From Herbaspirillum sp. (GTDB taxonomy: Bacteria; Pseudomonadota; Gammaproteobacteria; Burkholderiales; Burkholderiaceae_D), in contig JAFAMT010000492.1 in the NCBI GenBank assembly GCA_019233085.1, positions 1 to 32,379 of the forward strand: a DNA stretch of 32,379 bases, given 5' to 3'. Numbering within the stretch: position 1 is the stretch's first letter; every line of letters begins with the position of its first letter. Below the pieces are notes generated by a model, which saw nothing but the letters and a program-made list of their open reading frames with translations, was not told the DNA's origin and searched no databases. Shown here in pieces: positions 16,791-25,076 of the stretch. Both the position numbers and the translations under genes were made by a program.

Positions 16791-17114
16791 GGTCGAAAGA
16801 GTGGTCTGTGGATGTGACAGCACCGTGCTGCCGGCTCCCCTGGTCGCAATGGTGCAGCCAGCTGCCAAGTCCGGGGCAGTATAGCAGCGCCATTGCGGCC
16901 GGAATGGCCTGAAATGGCGGTAAAGAGGCCGACAAATCCTTGAATGAAGGCTCTCCCCGGGGCATGGCAAAAAGTCAAATTGGCGCCGATAAACGGTGCA
17001 GACCGGCGCTTATTGCCCTGGCAAAGCCGGTAACATAGTGATCTTTGGTGAAAGGGTTGCTGCCAGTGCAACGCTTTTGCGGCGCGTGGATCATCACTCA
17101 TCGAGGGGTAGAAA
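16791..17114. other. Divergent intergenic region
   Basis: 324 bases between the minus-strand glycosyltransferase gene and the plus-strand cytidylyltransferase gene. It must carry both promoters, but I see no convincing -35/-10 pair. The last bases hold GAGGGG (17103-17108), the ribosome binding site for the TTG start at 17115. No gene is supported inside. Confidence 0.5.
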
Positions 17115-17891
17115 TTGAAAGTCGTCATTCTTGCTGGCGGCCTGGGCACGCGGCTCGGGGAAGAAACCGATGTACGTCCCAAGCCCATGGTCGAAATCGG
17201 TGGCAAGCCCATCCTGTGGCACATCATGAAGGGCTATTCCCAGCACGGTTTCAATGAATTCGTGATCCTGCTGGGCTACAAGGGTTACCTGATCAAGGAA
17301 TTCTTCGCCAATTACTTCTTGCATCAGGGCGATGTCACCATCGACCTGGCCGACAACAAGGTCGAGGTGCACCGCAACAAGTCCGAGCCCTGGAAGGTCA
17401 CGCTGGTGGAGACCGGCCTGCATACCCAGACCGGTGGACGTCTGCTGGCCGCGCGCGATTACCTCAAGGATGACGATTTCATGCTGACCTACGGTGACGG
17501 CGTCTCCGATGTCGATGTCACCGCGCTGGTGGCGCGTCACCGCGCGCATCAGTCCCTGGTGACCATGACCACCGTGCAGCCGGAGGCGCGCTTTGGCATG
17601 GTGCAGACCGACGAGGCCGGGCTGATCCGCGACTTCCGCGAAAAGCCGCCGGGCGACCTGGGCTGGATCAATGGCGGCTTCATGGTCTGCCGCCAGGGTG
17701 TGTTCGACTACCTCAAGGAGGGCGAGGCCACCATCTTCGAACGCGCTCCGCTGGAGCAGATCGCCGGTGACGGCAAGCTCCTGAACTGGCCGCACCATGG
17801 TTTCTGGAAGTGCATGGACACCCTGCGCGACAAGATCCAGTTGAACCAGATGTGGGACCAGGGGCAGGCGCGATGGAAGACCTGGGACTGA
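17115..17891 (+). CDS. rfbF: Glucose-1-phosphate cytidylyltransferase
   Basis: Makes CDP-glucose from CTP and glucose-1-phosphate, the first step to CDP-6-deoxy sugars. 258 residues, the normal family length. The nucleotide-binding signature is at the very N terminus (VVILAGGLGTRLGEET), then RPKPMVEIGGKPILWH. Metal-binding LTYGDGVSDVD and the conserved GWINGGFMV and FWKCMDTLRDK segments are all present. The start is a TTG codon with GAGGGG six bases upstream; no ATG or GTG could serve without losing the signature. Its partner CDP-glucose 4,6-dehydratase lies about 9 kb away on the other strand (26122-27198). It is followed by the RmlC-like epimerase and C-methyltransferase genes. Confidence 0.95.
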   Translation: MKVVILAGGLGTRLGEETDVRPKPMVEIGGKPILWHIMKGYSQHGFNEFVILLGYKGYLIKEFFANYFLHQGDVTIDLADNKVEVHRNKSEPWKVTLVETGLHTQTGGRLLAARDYLKDDDFMLTYGDGVSDVDVTALVARHRAHQSLVTMTTVQPEARFGMVQTDEAGLIRDFREKPPGDLGWINGGFMVCRQGVFDYLKEGEATIFERAPLEQIAGDGKLLNWPHHGFWKCMDTLRDKIQLNQMWDQGQARWKTWD

Positions 17892-17913
17892 TGAACCCGG
17901 CCGGGATGACGCC

Positions 17914-18471
17914 ATGAACCTGCGCATCGAGCCCACCGGTATTGCCGGTGCGGTGCTGGTCTCCAGCGTGCGCCGGGGCGACGCCCGGGGCAGTTTCGCG
18001 CGCTGGTTCTGCGAAGAGGAACTGGCGGCCGTCCTGGGCGGTAGCCGTATCGTGCAAGTCAACAATTCGGTGACCGCCGAGCCTGGCAGCGTCAGGGGCA
18101 TGCACTTCCAGCACGCACCCCATGCCGAGAAGAAACTCATCCGCTGCCTGGCCGGCCGCGTCTTCGACGTGGTGCTGGACCTGCGCGCGGGCTCGCCCAC
18201 CTTCCTGCAATGGCGCGGTGTCGAACTGGCTGCCGCCGATGATCGCGCCCTGCTGATCCCCGAGGGTTGCGCCCATGGCTTCCAGGTATTGGAAGAGGGT
18301 GCTGCCCTGCTGTACCTGCATACCGCCGCTTATGCGCCGCACGCCGAAGGCGGCGTGCGCCACGACGATCCGCGTGCCGCCATTGCCTGGCCGCTGCCGC
18401 CGCGCAACCTGTCGCCACGCGATCTCCAGCACCCGCTGCTGGCCCCCGATTTCGATGGAATCCCGCTATGA
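17914..18471 (+). CDS. RmlC-like sugar 3,5- (or 3-/5-) epimerase
   Basis: 185-residue cupin of the dTDP-4-dehydrorhamnose 3,5-epimerase family. The catalytic base H64 (GMHFQH), K74, D89 of the VFDVVLDLRAGSPTF segment, HGFQVLE and the tyrosines Y134 and Y140 in the RmlC Tyr positions are visible. It is clearly diverged from the true RmlC at 22515-23060. Placed between the CDP-glucose-forming enzyme and a C-methyltransferase, it more probably acts on a CDP-4-keto-6-deoxy sugar or its methylated product than on the rhamnose intermediate. Overlaps the next gene by four bases (ATGA). Epimerase family is firm; CDP specificity is inference. Confidence 0.88.
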   Translation: MNLRIEPTGIAGAVLVSSVRRGDARGSFARWFCEEELAAVLGGSRIVQVNNSVTAEPGSVRGMHFQHAPHAEKKLIRCLAGRVFDVVLDLRAGSPTFLQWRGVELAAADDRALLIPEGCAHGFQVLEEGAALLYLHTAAYAPHAEGGVRHDDPRAAIAWPLPPRNLSPRDLQHPLLAPDFDGIPL

Positions 18472-19691
18472 AATGCCGCCACTGCCAGACCGAACTGCAT
18501 GACACCTTCATCGACCTGGGCTTCTCGCCGCCCTCCAACGCCTACCTGAAGGCCGAGGAGTTGCGCCGGCCCGAGACCACCTATCCGCTCAAGGTGATGG
18601 TGTGCCGCCAATGCTGGCTGGTGCAGACCGAGGACTACACCCATTACGACCAGCTCTTTGCCACCGACTACGCCTACTTCTCGTCGACCTCCACGACCTG
18701 GCTGCAGCACGCCGAGCGCTATGTGGACATGATTGCCACGCGCCTGGGGCTGGGGGCGCAATCGCTGGTGGTGGAACTGGCCGCCAACGATGGCTACCTG
18801 CTGCAATACGTGCAGCGCAAGGGCATCCCCTGCCTGGGCGTGGAGCCCACCACCAGTACCGCCGATGCGGCGCGTGCCAAGGGCATCCCGATTGTCGAGG
18901 AATTCTTCGGCGTGGCCCTGGGCCAGCGCCTGCGCGCCAGCCACGGTGCGGCCGACCTGATTGCCGCCAATAACGTGCTGGCCCATGTGCCGGACATCAA
19001 TGACTTCGTCGGCGGCATGACCGCCTTGCTGGCGCCACAGGGCACAGTCACCGTCGAATGCCCGCATCTGCTGAACCTGATCGCGCAATCGCAGTTCGAT
19101 ACCATCTACCACGAGCATTTCTCCTACCTGTCGCTGGTGGCGGTGCAGCGCGTGATGCGTGCGCAGGGCCTGCGCATCTATGACGTCGAGGAGTTGCCCA
19201 CCCATGGTGGCAGCCTGCGCATCTATGCCTGCCACGCCGATGCCGCGATCGCAGCCACGCCCGCAGTGGAGTCCATGCTGGCGCGCGAACGCGCCTTCGG
19301 ACTGGAGAGCATCGACGGCTACGCCGGCTTCCAGGCCCGCGCCGAGGAGATCAAGCTGCAACTGCTGGGTTTCCTGCTGGAGCAAAAGCGCGCCGGCAAG
19401 AAGGTGCTGGCCTATGGTGCCGCAGCCAAGGGCAATACGCTGCTCAACTACTCCGGCGTGCATCCCGACCTCTTGCCTTTGGTGGCCGATGCCGCGCCTT
19501 CCAAGCAGGACAAGTACATGCCCGGCAGCCACATCCCCATCGTCTCGCCGCAGCGCCTGCTCGACGAGAAGCCCGACGTGGTGCTGATCCTGCCCTGGAA
19601 CATCAAGGAGGAGGTGGCCCGGCAGCTGGCCGAGATCCGTGACTGGGGTGGCCGCTTCGCCATCGCGGTGCCGCACCTGCAGGTCTGGTGA
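18468..19691 (+). CDS. TylC3-type nucleotide-sugar C-methyltransferase
   Basis: 407 residues with the three-part layout of sugar C-3 methyltransferases. An N-terminal zinc site is formed by C3, C6, C46 and C49. A central SAM domain has VVELAANDGYLLQYV, NNVLAHVPDINDF and the TIYHEHFSYLS segment that carries the family's catalytic His region. The C-terminal Methyltransf_14 domain has KVLAYGAAAKGNTLLNY. The family methylates C-3 of 4-keto-6-deoxy nucleotide sugars (mycarose, virenose and similar branched sugars). The frame is open from 18267, but ATG 18468 gives the Cys-x-x-Cys start and overlaps the epimerase stop. It is followed by a GTGA overlap with the next frame, so this is one co-translated block. 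Confidence 0.93.
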   Translation: MKCRHCQTELHDTFIDLGFSPPSNAYLKAEELRRPETTYPLKVMVCRQCWLVQTEDYTHYDQLFATDYAYFSSTSTTWLQHAERYVDMIATRLGLGAQSLVVELAANDGYLLQYVQRKGIPCLGVEPTTSTADAARAKGIPIVEEFFGVALGQRLRASHGAADLIAANNVLAHVPDINDFVGGMTALLAPQGTVTVECPHLLNLIAQSQFDTIYHEHFSYLSLVAVQRVMRAQGLRIYDVEELPTHGGSLRIYACHADAAIAATPAVESMLARERAFGLESIDGYAGFQARAEEIKLQLLGFLLEQKRAGKKVLAYGAAAKGNTLLNYSGVHPDLLPLVADAAPSKQDKYMPGSHIPIVSPQRLLDEKPDVVLILPWNIKEEVARQLAEIRDWGGRFAIAVPHLQVW

Positions 19692-19702
19692 GGAGCATGG
19701 CG

Positions 19703-21469
19703 ATGAATGTGAACCTGTTCCAGATCAGCGGGCCGTCGCGCTCGGCCGCACCCGGCTTCCAGCAACTGGTGAGCCCCTTGCCCGGCCTCTGGGGAGACCT
19801 CTCGGCGATGCGGCGCTTCTTCCGCGAGCAGGCCATCGATGATGAAAGCTGCTATGGTTTCCTGGCGCCCGACTTCGTGGGCCGGACCGGACTGGATGCG
19901 GCCGCCGTTGCGGCCCTGGTACAAGCCCAGCCCCAGGCCCAGGCCTGGACCTTCTGTCCAGTGACCCTGGAGGCTTGCGGCCAGCTCAACCTGCTGCTGC
20001 AGGGCGAGCGACAGTTGCCGGGCTTTGCACAGACCGCGCAAGCCTTCTTCCATAGCCTGGGGCTGGAGCTGGATGTCGCCCATTTCCTGCCGCGTTGGGA
20101 AAACAATGTCTTCAATGGCTTTGTCGTGGCCAGGCGTGCCTTCTGGCAGACCTGGTTCGACCTGGCCGAGCGCTTGTACCTGGCCACCGAGGAGGTCGGC
20201 AACCCCTTGCGCCAGGCCCTTGAAGCAGGGAGTCCGGCGGGAGAGCCGGCCAAGGCCTTGCTGGCCGATCGCCTGGCGTCGCTGGTACTGGCGCTGGACC
20301 AGCAACTGCAGGTCTGGCACTGCCCGGCCGAGCGCATGCCGGCAGCCCGGCCGCTGGCGAGCGCTGATATCGCCCGCCTTGAGCAACTGCGCGCTGCCTA
20401 TGCGGCCAGCGGCGCGGCGGGTGATCGCCAGCGTTTCGAAGTCGAAGTCCAGCGCTTGCAGCAATCGCAGTCCACGACGTCGACGATGCCCGCGCCGGCC
20501 TTGCCGTCGGCAGCGCCCATTTCCTTCGACAGCCTGCGTTCTGCCTTGCAGGCAATGGGCGGTTTCTCTGCGGCGCCTGCGGCGACCGCTGTTCCTGCGA
20601 TGCCGACGGCTCCCCTGCAGGCCGACAATGCCGCCGCCCAGGCCGCGCGCGGCGAGCTGGTATTCGGATGCATGACCCACGTGCCGTTGCCGATCAAGTT
20701 CCCCGACTATGTGCTGCCGATCTACCTGGGCGAGTCTCAGCATGATGGCGCGCTCAACCTGCGCGACCTGGCGCCCGAGTGGGTCCCGTATCATCCCATC
20801 GTGGCCGGCATGCTGGGCAACTTCGCCCTGCGCAGGCTGATCTTGCGTGACTATCCGAAGGTCAAGCGTGTTGGCGTCTGCCTGTATCGCAAGTTCATTT
20901 CGCGCGAGCGTATCAGCGGTGTCCCCGCCGAGGACAACTGGATGATGGACGTGGTCTCCGACAAGGAATTCGCACGCCAGAGCCTGGAAGAGATGATGGA
21001 GCCGGGCGACCAGGAGTTCCTGGTCGGCAAGACTTGCGGCTTCAATGTCGGTGGCCAGAGTGCCGGCTACCTGTCGCACTACGCGCTAGCCCATCACGCC
21101 GAGGATCTGCTGCGTTTCGCCGCCGCGGCCACCGAACTGGGCGTGTTCGACAAGAGCGAAGCCGAGCAGTTCTTCAACGAGAAGATCTTCTTCATGGGTG
21201 GTGTGGAGATGGGGGTGTTCCCGGCCGAGTTCTGGCTGCGTGCAGTGGGCCAGATCGAAGCCGTGATCTGGTATTGCGTACAGCGCTACGACACTCGCCG
21301 CGAAGGCTACCAGACCCGGGCCTGGGCCTTCTGCGCCGAGCGCCTGGGTAGCTACCTGCTGCTGCGCGAACTGCGTGCGCGCTATGGCGATCCCGGCTAC
21401 ATGCGCTTCTTCGGCCAGCTCAACCTGATCACGCGGGGTGACCAGGTCAAGTACGTTCCCAGCCATTAA
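19703..21469 (+). CDS. Two-domain protein of unknown function, glycosyltransferase-like
   Basis: 588 residues. The N-terminal domain (1-235) has DDESCYGFLAPDFVGRTGLD (46-65), FCPVTLEACGQLN (84-96) and VFNGFVVARRAFW (136-148). This is a pattern I associate with uncharacterised glycosyltransferase-like proteins of Burkholderiales surface-glycan clusters. A Pro/Ala/Ser-rich linker (255-318) leads to a second domain (320-588) with VGVCLYRKFIS (390-400) and RAWAFCAERLGSYLLLREL near the end. This is loosely like DUF4422 transferases, which carry a G-HYRR motif and an ERL segment. No certain catalytic residues. The frame opens with GTG at 19688 overlapping the previous stop; ATG 19703 is chosen, with AGGAG seven bases upstream. 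Last gene of the CDP-sugar block, so it may transfer that sugar. Confidence 0.7.
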   Translation: MNVNLFQISGPSRSAAPGFQQLVSPLPGLWGDLSAMRRFFREQAIDDESCYGFLAPDFVGRTGLDAAAVAALVQAQPQAQAWTFCPVTLEACGQLNLLLQGERQLPGFAQTAQAFFHSLGLELDVAHFLPRWENNVFNGFVVARRAFWQTWFDLAERLYLATEEVGNPLRQALEAGSPAGEPAKALLADRLASLVLALDQQLQVWHCPAERMPAARPLASADIARLEQLRAAYAASGAAGDRQRFEVEVQRLQQSQSTTSTMPAPALPSAAPISFDSLRSALQAMGGFSAAPAATAVPAMPTAPLQADNAAAQAARGELVFGCMTHVPLPIKFPDYVLPIYLGESQHDGALNLRDLAPEWVPYHPIVAGMLGNFALRRLILRDYPKVKRVGVCLYRKFISRERISGVPAEDNWMMDVVSDKEFARQSLEEMMEPGDQEFLVGKTCGFNVGGQSAGYLSHYALAHHAEDLLRFAAAATELGVFDKSEAEQFFNEKIFFMGGVEMGVFPAEFWLRAVGQIEAVIWYCVQRYDTRREGYQTRAWAFCAERLGSYLLLRELRARYGDPGYMRFFGQLNLITRGDQVKYVPSH

Positions 21470-21488
21470 ATCCGTCGCCAACAACAAG

Positions 21489-21524
21489 GGCGCCGCCACT
21501 CCTGCAAGGGAGGGCGGCGCCTTT
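21489..21524. terminator. Intrinsic terminator between convergent genes
   Basis: GGCGCCGCC (21489-21497) pairs with GGCGGCGCC (21513-21521). Past one bulged A the stem continues with CTCC (21499-21502) and GGAG (21509-21512), giving 13 bp around a 6-base loop, followed by TTTGTC. It lies between the stop of the 19703 gene and the stop of rfbD (21536), in the expected place for ending both transcripts. Confidence 0.8.
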
Positions 21525-21535
21525 GTCATGGGGTC

Positions 21536-22486
21536 TTAGTCGGGCAGCAACTGGCCCTGGTCGAGCCGGTAGTGACGGATGATCTGGTGCAGGCAGGCCA
21601 GGGCATCGTCGTCCCACTGCGGTAGCGCCAGACCGAAGGTGCTTTCCAGCTTGCTGCAGTCCAGGCGTGAATTGAGCGGGCGCTCGGGTGGTGTGGGATA
21701 GGAGGAGCTTGGCACCGGCGTGATGTGTTCCAGCCCCTTGAGCTTGACGGGTACGCCCTGTGCCATCAGCTCGCGCGCGATCAGCGACGCATAGCCATGC
21801 CAGGAGGTGGCACCGGCGGCGGTGAGGTGGTAGATGCCGCTGGTGGCTTGCACTTTCTCGCGGCCGCCGTTGGCACCGGCCAGCATGCGACAGCAGACCG
21901 CCGCAATGGTGGAGGCCCAGGTCGGCGCGCCGAACTGGTCGCCGACGATGGTATAGCTCTCCTTTTGCTGCGCCAGCCGGATCGCGGTCTTCATGAAGTT
22001 GCTGCCGGCCAGGTTGTACACCCAGCTGGTGCGCAGGATCCAGTGTGCCGCGCCGCTGGCGGCAATGGCAAGTTCCCCCTCGCGCTTGGTCGCACCATAG
22101 ACATTCAGCGGATGGGTGGGCAGGTCTTCGGTATAGGCGCCCTCATGGCGGCCATCGAACACATAGTCGGTTGAAAAATGCAGCAGCGCCGCACCCAGCC
22201 TGGCCGCTTCCTCGGCCAGCACGGCGGGTGCCTCGGCATTGATGCGTCGTGCCAGGTCGGGTTCGGACTCGGCCTTGACCACCGCGGTATAGGCGGCCGG
22301 ATGGATGATCAGGTCGGGTTTGGCCGCGCGCACCGCCTCGCGCAGCGCCAGGGGCTGCGCCACATCCAGTTGGGCACGCGTAGGCGCGATGACCTCGATG
22401 CCGCTGGGCATGGCGCGCAGGCGCCGCAGGAACTCGCCACCAACCTGGCCGCTGGCGCCGGTGAGCAGGATGCGCATGGATTTCAT
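21536..22486 (-). CDS. rfbD: dTDP-4-dehydrorhamnose reductase
   Basis: Last step to dTDP-L-rhamnose, NAD(P)H-dependent. 316 residues. Rossmann motif TGASGQVGGEF (9-19), FSTDYVFDG (104-112) and the SDR catalytic pair Y130/K134 in NVYGATKREGE. The usual YTAVDKAE segment reads YTAVVKAES here (66-74), a small deviation. The frame stays open upstream to 22582, but ATG 22486 has AGGAG five bases before it and yields the normal N terminus. Lies after rfbC in the order B-A-C-D. The terminator 21489-21524 follows. Confidence 0.96.
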   Translation of the reverse strand: MKSMRILLTGASGQVGGEFLRRLRAMPSGIEVIAPTRAQLDVAQPLALREAVRAAKPDLIIHPAAYTAVVKAESEPDLARRINAEAPAVLAEEAARLGAALLHFSTDYVFDGRHEGAYTEDLPTHPLNVYGATKREGELAIAASGAAHWILRTSWVYNLAGSNFMKTAIRLAQQKESYTIVGDQFGAPTWASTIAAVCCRMLAGANGGREKVQATSGIYHLTAAGATSWHGYASLIARELMAQGVPVKLKGLEHITPVPSSSYPTPPERPLNSRLDCSKLESTFGLALPQWDDDALACLHQIIRHYRLDQGQLLPD

Positions 22487-22514
22487 CGGGGCTCCTAACG
22501 GGACAGGCTCATGA

Positions 22515-23060
22515 CTATTCGAATACCTCGGCCGCCTGGAACGGCGTGCCGCGCTTGTCCTTCTCCGACATGACCGGTTCACCCTGCAGTTGCCAGTCGA
22601 TCGCCAGCGCCGGATCGCTCCAGAGGATGCAGCGCTCGTGCTCAGGCATCCAGTAGTCGGTGGTCTTGTAGAGGAACTCGGTATCGTCTTCCAGCACCGA
22701 GAAGCCGTGCGCGAAACCGGGGGGGATCCACATCTGCAGCTTGTTGTCCTCGCTCAGTACCGAACTGAACCATTGGCCGAAGGTCGGCGAGCTGCGGCGG
22801 ATGTCGAGCACCACGTCGAGCACGGCGCCGCGGGTCACGCGCACCAGCTTTCCCTGGGCATGGCGGATCTGGTAATGCAGTCCGCGCAGCACGCCGCGCG
22901 CGGATTTGGAGTGGTTGTCCTGGACGAAGCGGGCCTCGACCCCGGTCTGTTCCAGGAAGGTGCGCTCGTTGAAGCTCTCATAGAAGAAACCGCGGTTGTC
23001 GCCGAATACGCGTGGTTCGATCTGGAGTAAGCCGGACAAGTGAGTGGTCTTGATTTGCAT
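22515..23060 (-). CDS. rfbC: dTDP-4-dehydrorhamnose 3,5-epimerase
   Basis: Converts dTDP-4-keto-6-deoxy-D-glucose to the L-lyxo form. 181 residues, the standard length. FGDNRGFFYESF (19-30), catalytic H62 in LRGLHYQ, K71, VLDVVLDIRRSSPTFGQW, PPGFAHGFSVL and tyrosines Y131 and Y136 are all in place, as is the C-terminal DPALAIDWQ segment. Unlike the divergent homologue at 17914, this is a textbook RmlC and sits in the rhamnose operon between rfbA and rfbD. Confidence 0.97.
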   Translation of the reverse strand: MQIKTTHLSGLLQIEPRVFGDNRGFFYESFNERTFLEQTGVEARFVQDNHSKSARGVLRGLHYQIRHAQGKLVRVTRGAVLDVVLDIRRSSPTFGQWFSSVLSEDNKLQMWIPPGFAHGFSVLEDDTEFLYKTTDYWMPEHERCILWSDPALAIDWQLQGEPVMSEKDKRGTPFQAAEVFE

Positions 23061-23083
23061 GGGATGATCGCCTGGTCGTGCGC

Positions 23084-23986
23084 TTAATAGCTCATGTCGG
23101 TAAGCAGCTGCAGCAGGTACTTGCCGTAGGCATTCTTCTTGAGCGGCTCGGCCAGTTTTTCCAATTGACCCGCATCGATGTAGCCACGACGATAGGCAAT
23201 TTCTTCCGGACAGGCTACCTTCAGGCCCTGCCGTTTTTCGATGGTGGCGATGAATTGGCCGGCATCGAGCAGCGACTCGTGAGTCCCCGTATCGAGCCAG
23301 GCGATGCCGCGTCCCATCAACTCCACCTGTAACTGGTCGCGCTCCAGGTAGGCACGGTTGACGTCGGTGATTTCCAGTTCACCGCGCGCCGATGGCTTGA
23401 TCGAACGGGCGATGTCGATCACCTGGTTGTCATAGAAGTACAGGCCGGTGACGGCGAAGCTGGACTTCGGCTGGGCCGGCTTTTCCTCGATGCCGATGAC
23501 GTGGCGCTGGCGGTCGAACTCGACCACGCCATAGCGCTCCGGGTCCTGGACATGATAGGCGAAGATGGTGGCGCCATCGGCGCGGGCATTGGCCTCGCGC
23601 ATGGGCGCTTCGAGGTCGCGTCCGTAGAAGATGTTGTCGCCCAGGATCAGCGCCGAGGGATCGTTGCCGATGAAATCGCGGCCGATCAGGAAGGCCTGCG
23701 CCAAGCCGTCCGGGGAGGCTTGCACGGCATAGCGGATGTTCAATCCCCACTGGTTGCCATCGCCCAGCAATTCGGCAAAGCGCGGCGTGTCCTGCGGCGT
23801 GGAGATCAGCAGGATGTCGCGGATGCCCGCCAGCATCAGGCTCGACAGCGGGTAGTACACCATCGGCTTGTCATAGATCGGCATGAGCTGCTTGGACACC
23901 ACGGTGGTGGCCGGATACAGCCGCGTCCCCGAACCGCCGGCCAGGATGATGCCGCGGCGCTTGCCTGCCTGTGTCATGTCGCTCAT
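23084..23986 (-). CDS. rfbA: Glucose-1-phosphate thymidylyltransferase
   Basis: Makes dTDP-glucose. 300 residues. [22 protein letters not shown] start motif (12-33; the signature is [10 protein letters not shown]), [23 protein letters not shown], metal-binding [30 protein letters not shown] and [13 protein letters not shown] are all present. The frame is open to 24268, but ATG 23986 gives the normal N terminus, has GGAG seven bases upstream, and overlaps the rfbB stop (ATGA). The upstream part of that frame is antisense noise within rfbB. Confidence 0.97.
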   Translation of the reverse strand: MSDMTQAGKRRGIILAGGSGTRLYPATTVVSKQLMPIYDKPMVYYPLSSLMLAGIRDILLISTPQDTPRFAELLGDGNQWGLNIRYAVQASPDGLAQAFLIGRDFIGNDPSALILGDNIFYGRDLEAPMREANARADGATIFAYHVQDPERYGVVEFDRQRHVIGIEEKPAQPKSSFAVTGLYFYDNQVIDIARSIKPSARGELEITDVNRAYLERDQLQVELMGRGIAWLDTGTHESLLDAGQFIATIEKRQGLKVACPEEIAYRRGYIDAGQLEKLAEPLKKNAYGKYLLQLLTDMSY

Positions 23987-25062
23987 ATCAATGCTCCCGG
24001 AGGATGATCGCCATATTGCTTCTGCAGCCAGTTCAGATAGGCACCGGAGCGCACCTGCGCCACCCAGTCGCCGTTGGCCAGGTACCACTGCACGGTCTTG
24101 CGGATGCCGCTCTCGAAGGTTTCCGCCGGTTTCCAGCCCAGTTCGCTTTCCAGCTTGCGTGCATCGATGGCGTAGCGGCGGTCGTGGCCGGGGCGATCCT
24201 TGACGAAGGTGATCAGGCTGCGATAGCTGCCTTCCGCCCGGGGCGCGAGTTCGTCCAGGGTGTCGCACAGGGTATGCACCACATGCAGGTTGGCCTGTTC
24301 GTTCCAGCCGCCGATGTTGTAGGTCTGGCCGGGCGTGCCGCGTGCGAGCACCGTGCGGATTGCGGCGCAGTGGTCGGTGACGTACAGCCAGTCACGGATC
24401 TGCTGGCCGTCGCCGTAGATGGGCAGCGGATTGCCGGCCAGGGCATTGGAGATCACCAGGGGGATCAGCTTCTCGGGGAAGTGATAGGGGCCATAGTTGT
24501 TGGAGCAGTTGGTGGTCAGCGTGGGCAGGCCGTAGGTATGGTGGAAGGCCCGCACAAGATGATCCGAGGCCGCCTTGGAGGCCGAATAGGGACTGTTGGG
24601 CGCGTACGGCGTGGTTTCCGAGAAAGGCGCATCGTTCGGCCCCAGGCTGCCATAGACCTCATCGGTGGAAACATGCAGGAAGCGGAAATCAGCCTGCTCG
24701 GCCTGCGGCAGCGTCTGCCAGTAGCGCAGCGTCTTGCTCAGCAGGTTGAAGCTGCCGTTGACGTTGGTGCGGATGAATTCGTCGGGACTATGGATGGAGC
24801 GATCCACATGGCTCTCGGCGGCGAAATGCAGGATCGCGCGCGGGCGGTAACGCGACAGCAGGGTCGCCATGGCGATCTCGTCGCAGATGTCGGCCTGCAC
24901 GAAGGCATAGCGCGCATCCTGGGCTACCGAGGCCAGGTTGTAGGGGTTGCCGGCGTAGGTCAGCTTGTCGATGTTCAGTACTGGCTCGGCCTGGTCATCG
25001 CCCAGCCAGTCGAGGATGAAATTGCTGCCGATGAAGCCGGCACCACCGGTCACGAAGATCAT
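23983..25062 (-). CDS. rfbB: dTDP-glucose 4,6-dehydratase
   Basis: NAD-dependent extended SDR producing dTDP-4-keto-6-deoxyglucose. 359 residues. [11 protein letters not shown] (5-15), catalytic T133-D134-E135 in [10 protein letters not shown]159/K163 in PYSASKAA, and [14 protein letters not shown] are all conserved. Its product feeds both RmlC/RmlD and, probably, the sugar aminotransferase at 8456-9580. GGGAG lies eight bases before the ATG. It follows galE by 14 bases and overlaps rfbA by four. Confidence 0.97.
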   Translation of the reverse strand: MIFVTGGAGFIGSNFILDWLGDDQAEPVLNIDKLTYAGNPYNLASVAQDARYAFVQADICDEIAMATLLSRYRPRAILHFAAESHVDRSIHSPDEFIRTNVNGSFNLLSKTLRYWQTLPQAEQADFRFLHVSTDEVYGSLGPNDAPFSETTPYAPNSPYSASKAASDHLVRAFHHTYGLPTLTTNCSNNYGPYHFPEKLIPLVISNALAGNPLPIYGDGQQIRDWLYVTDHCAAIRTVLARGTPGQTYNIGGWNEQANLHVVHTLCDTLDELAPRAEGSYRSLITFVKDRPGHDRRYAIDARKLESELGWKPAETFESGIRKTVQWYLANGDWVAQVRSGAYLNWLQKQYGDHPPGALI

Positions 25063-25076
25063 GGTCTAGGCTCCCT

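Noticed and set aside
19448-21079. 543-codon minus-strand open frame opposite the two-domain gene
   Set aside because: Composition is Gln/Arg/Gly-rich without domains. The plus-strand frame has a ribosome binding site, an operon context and a terminator.
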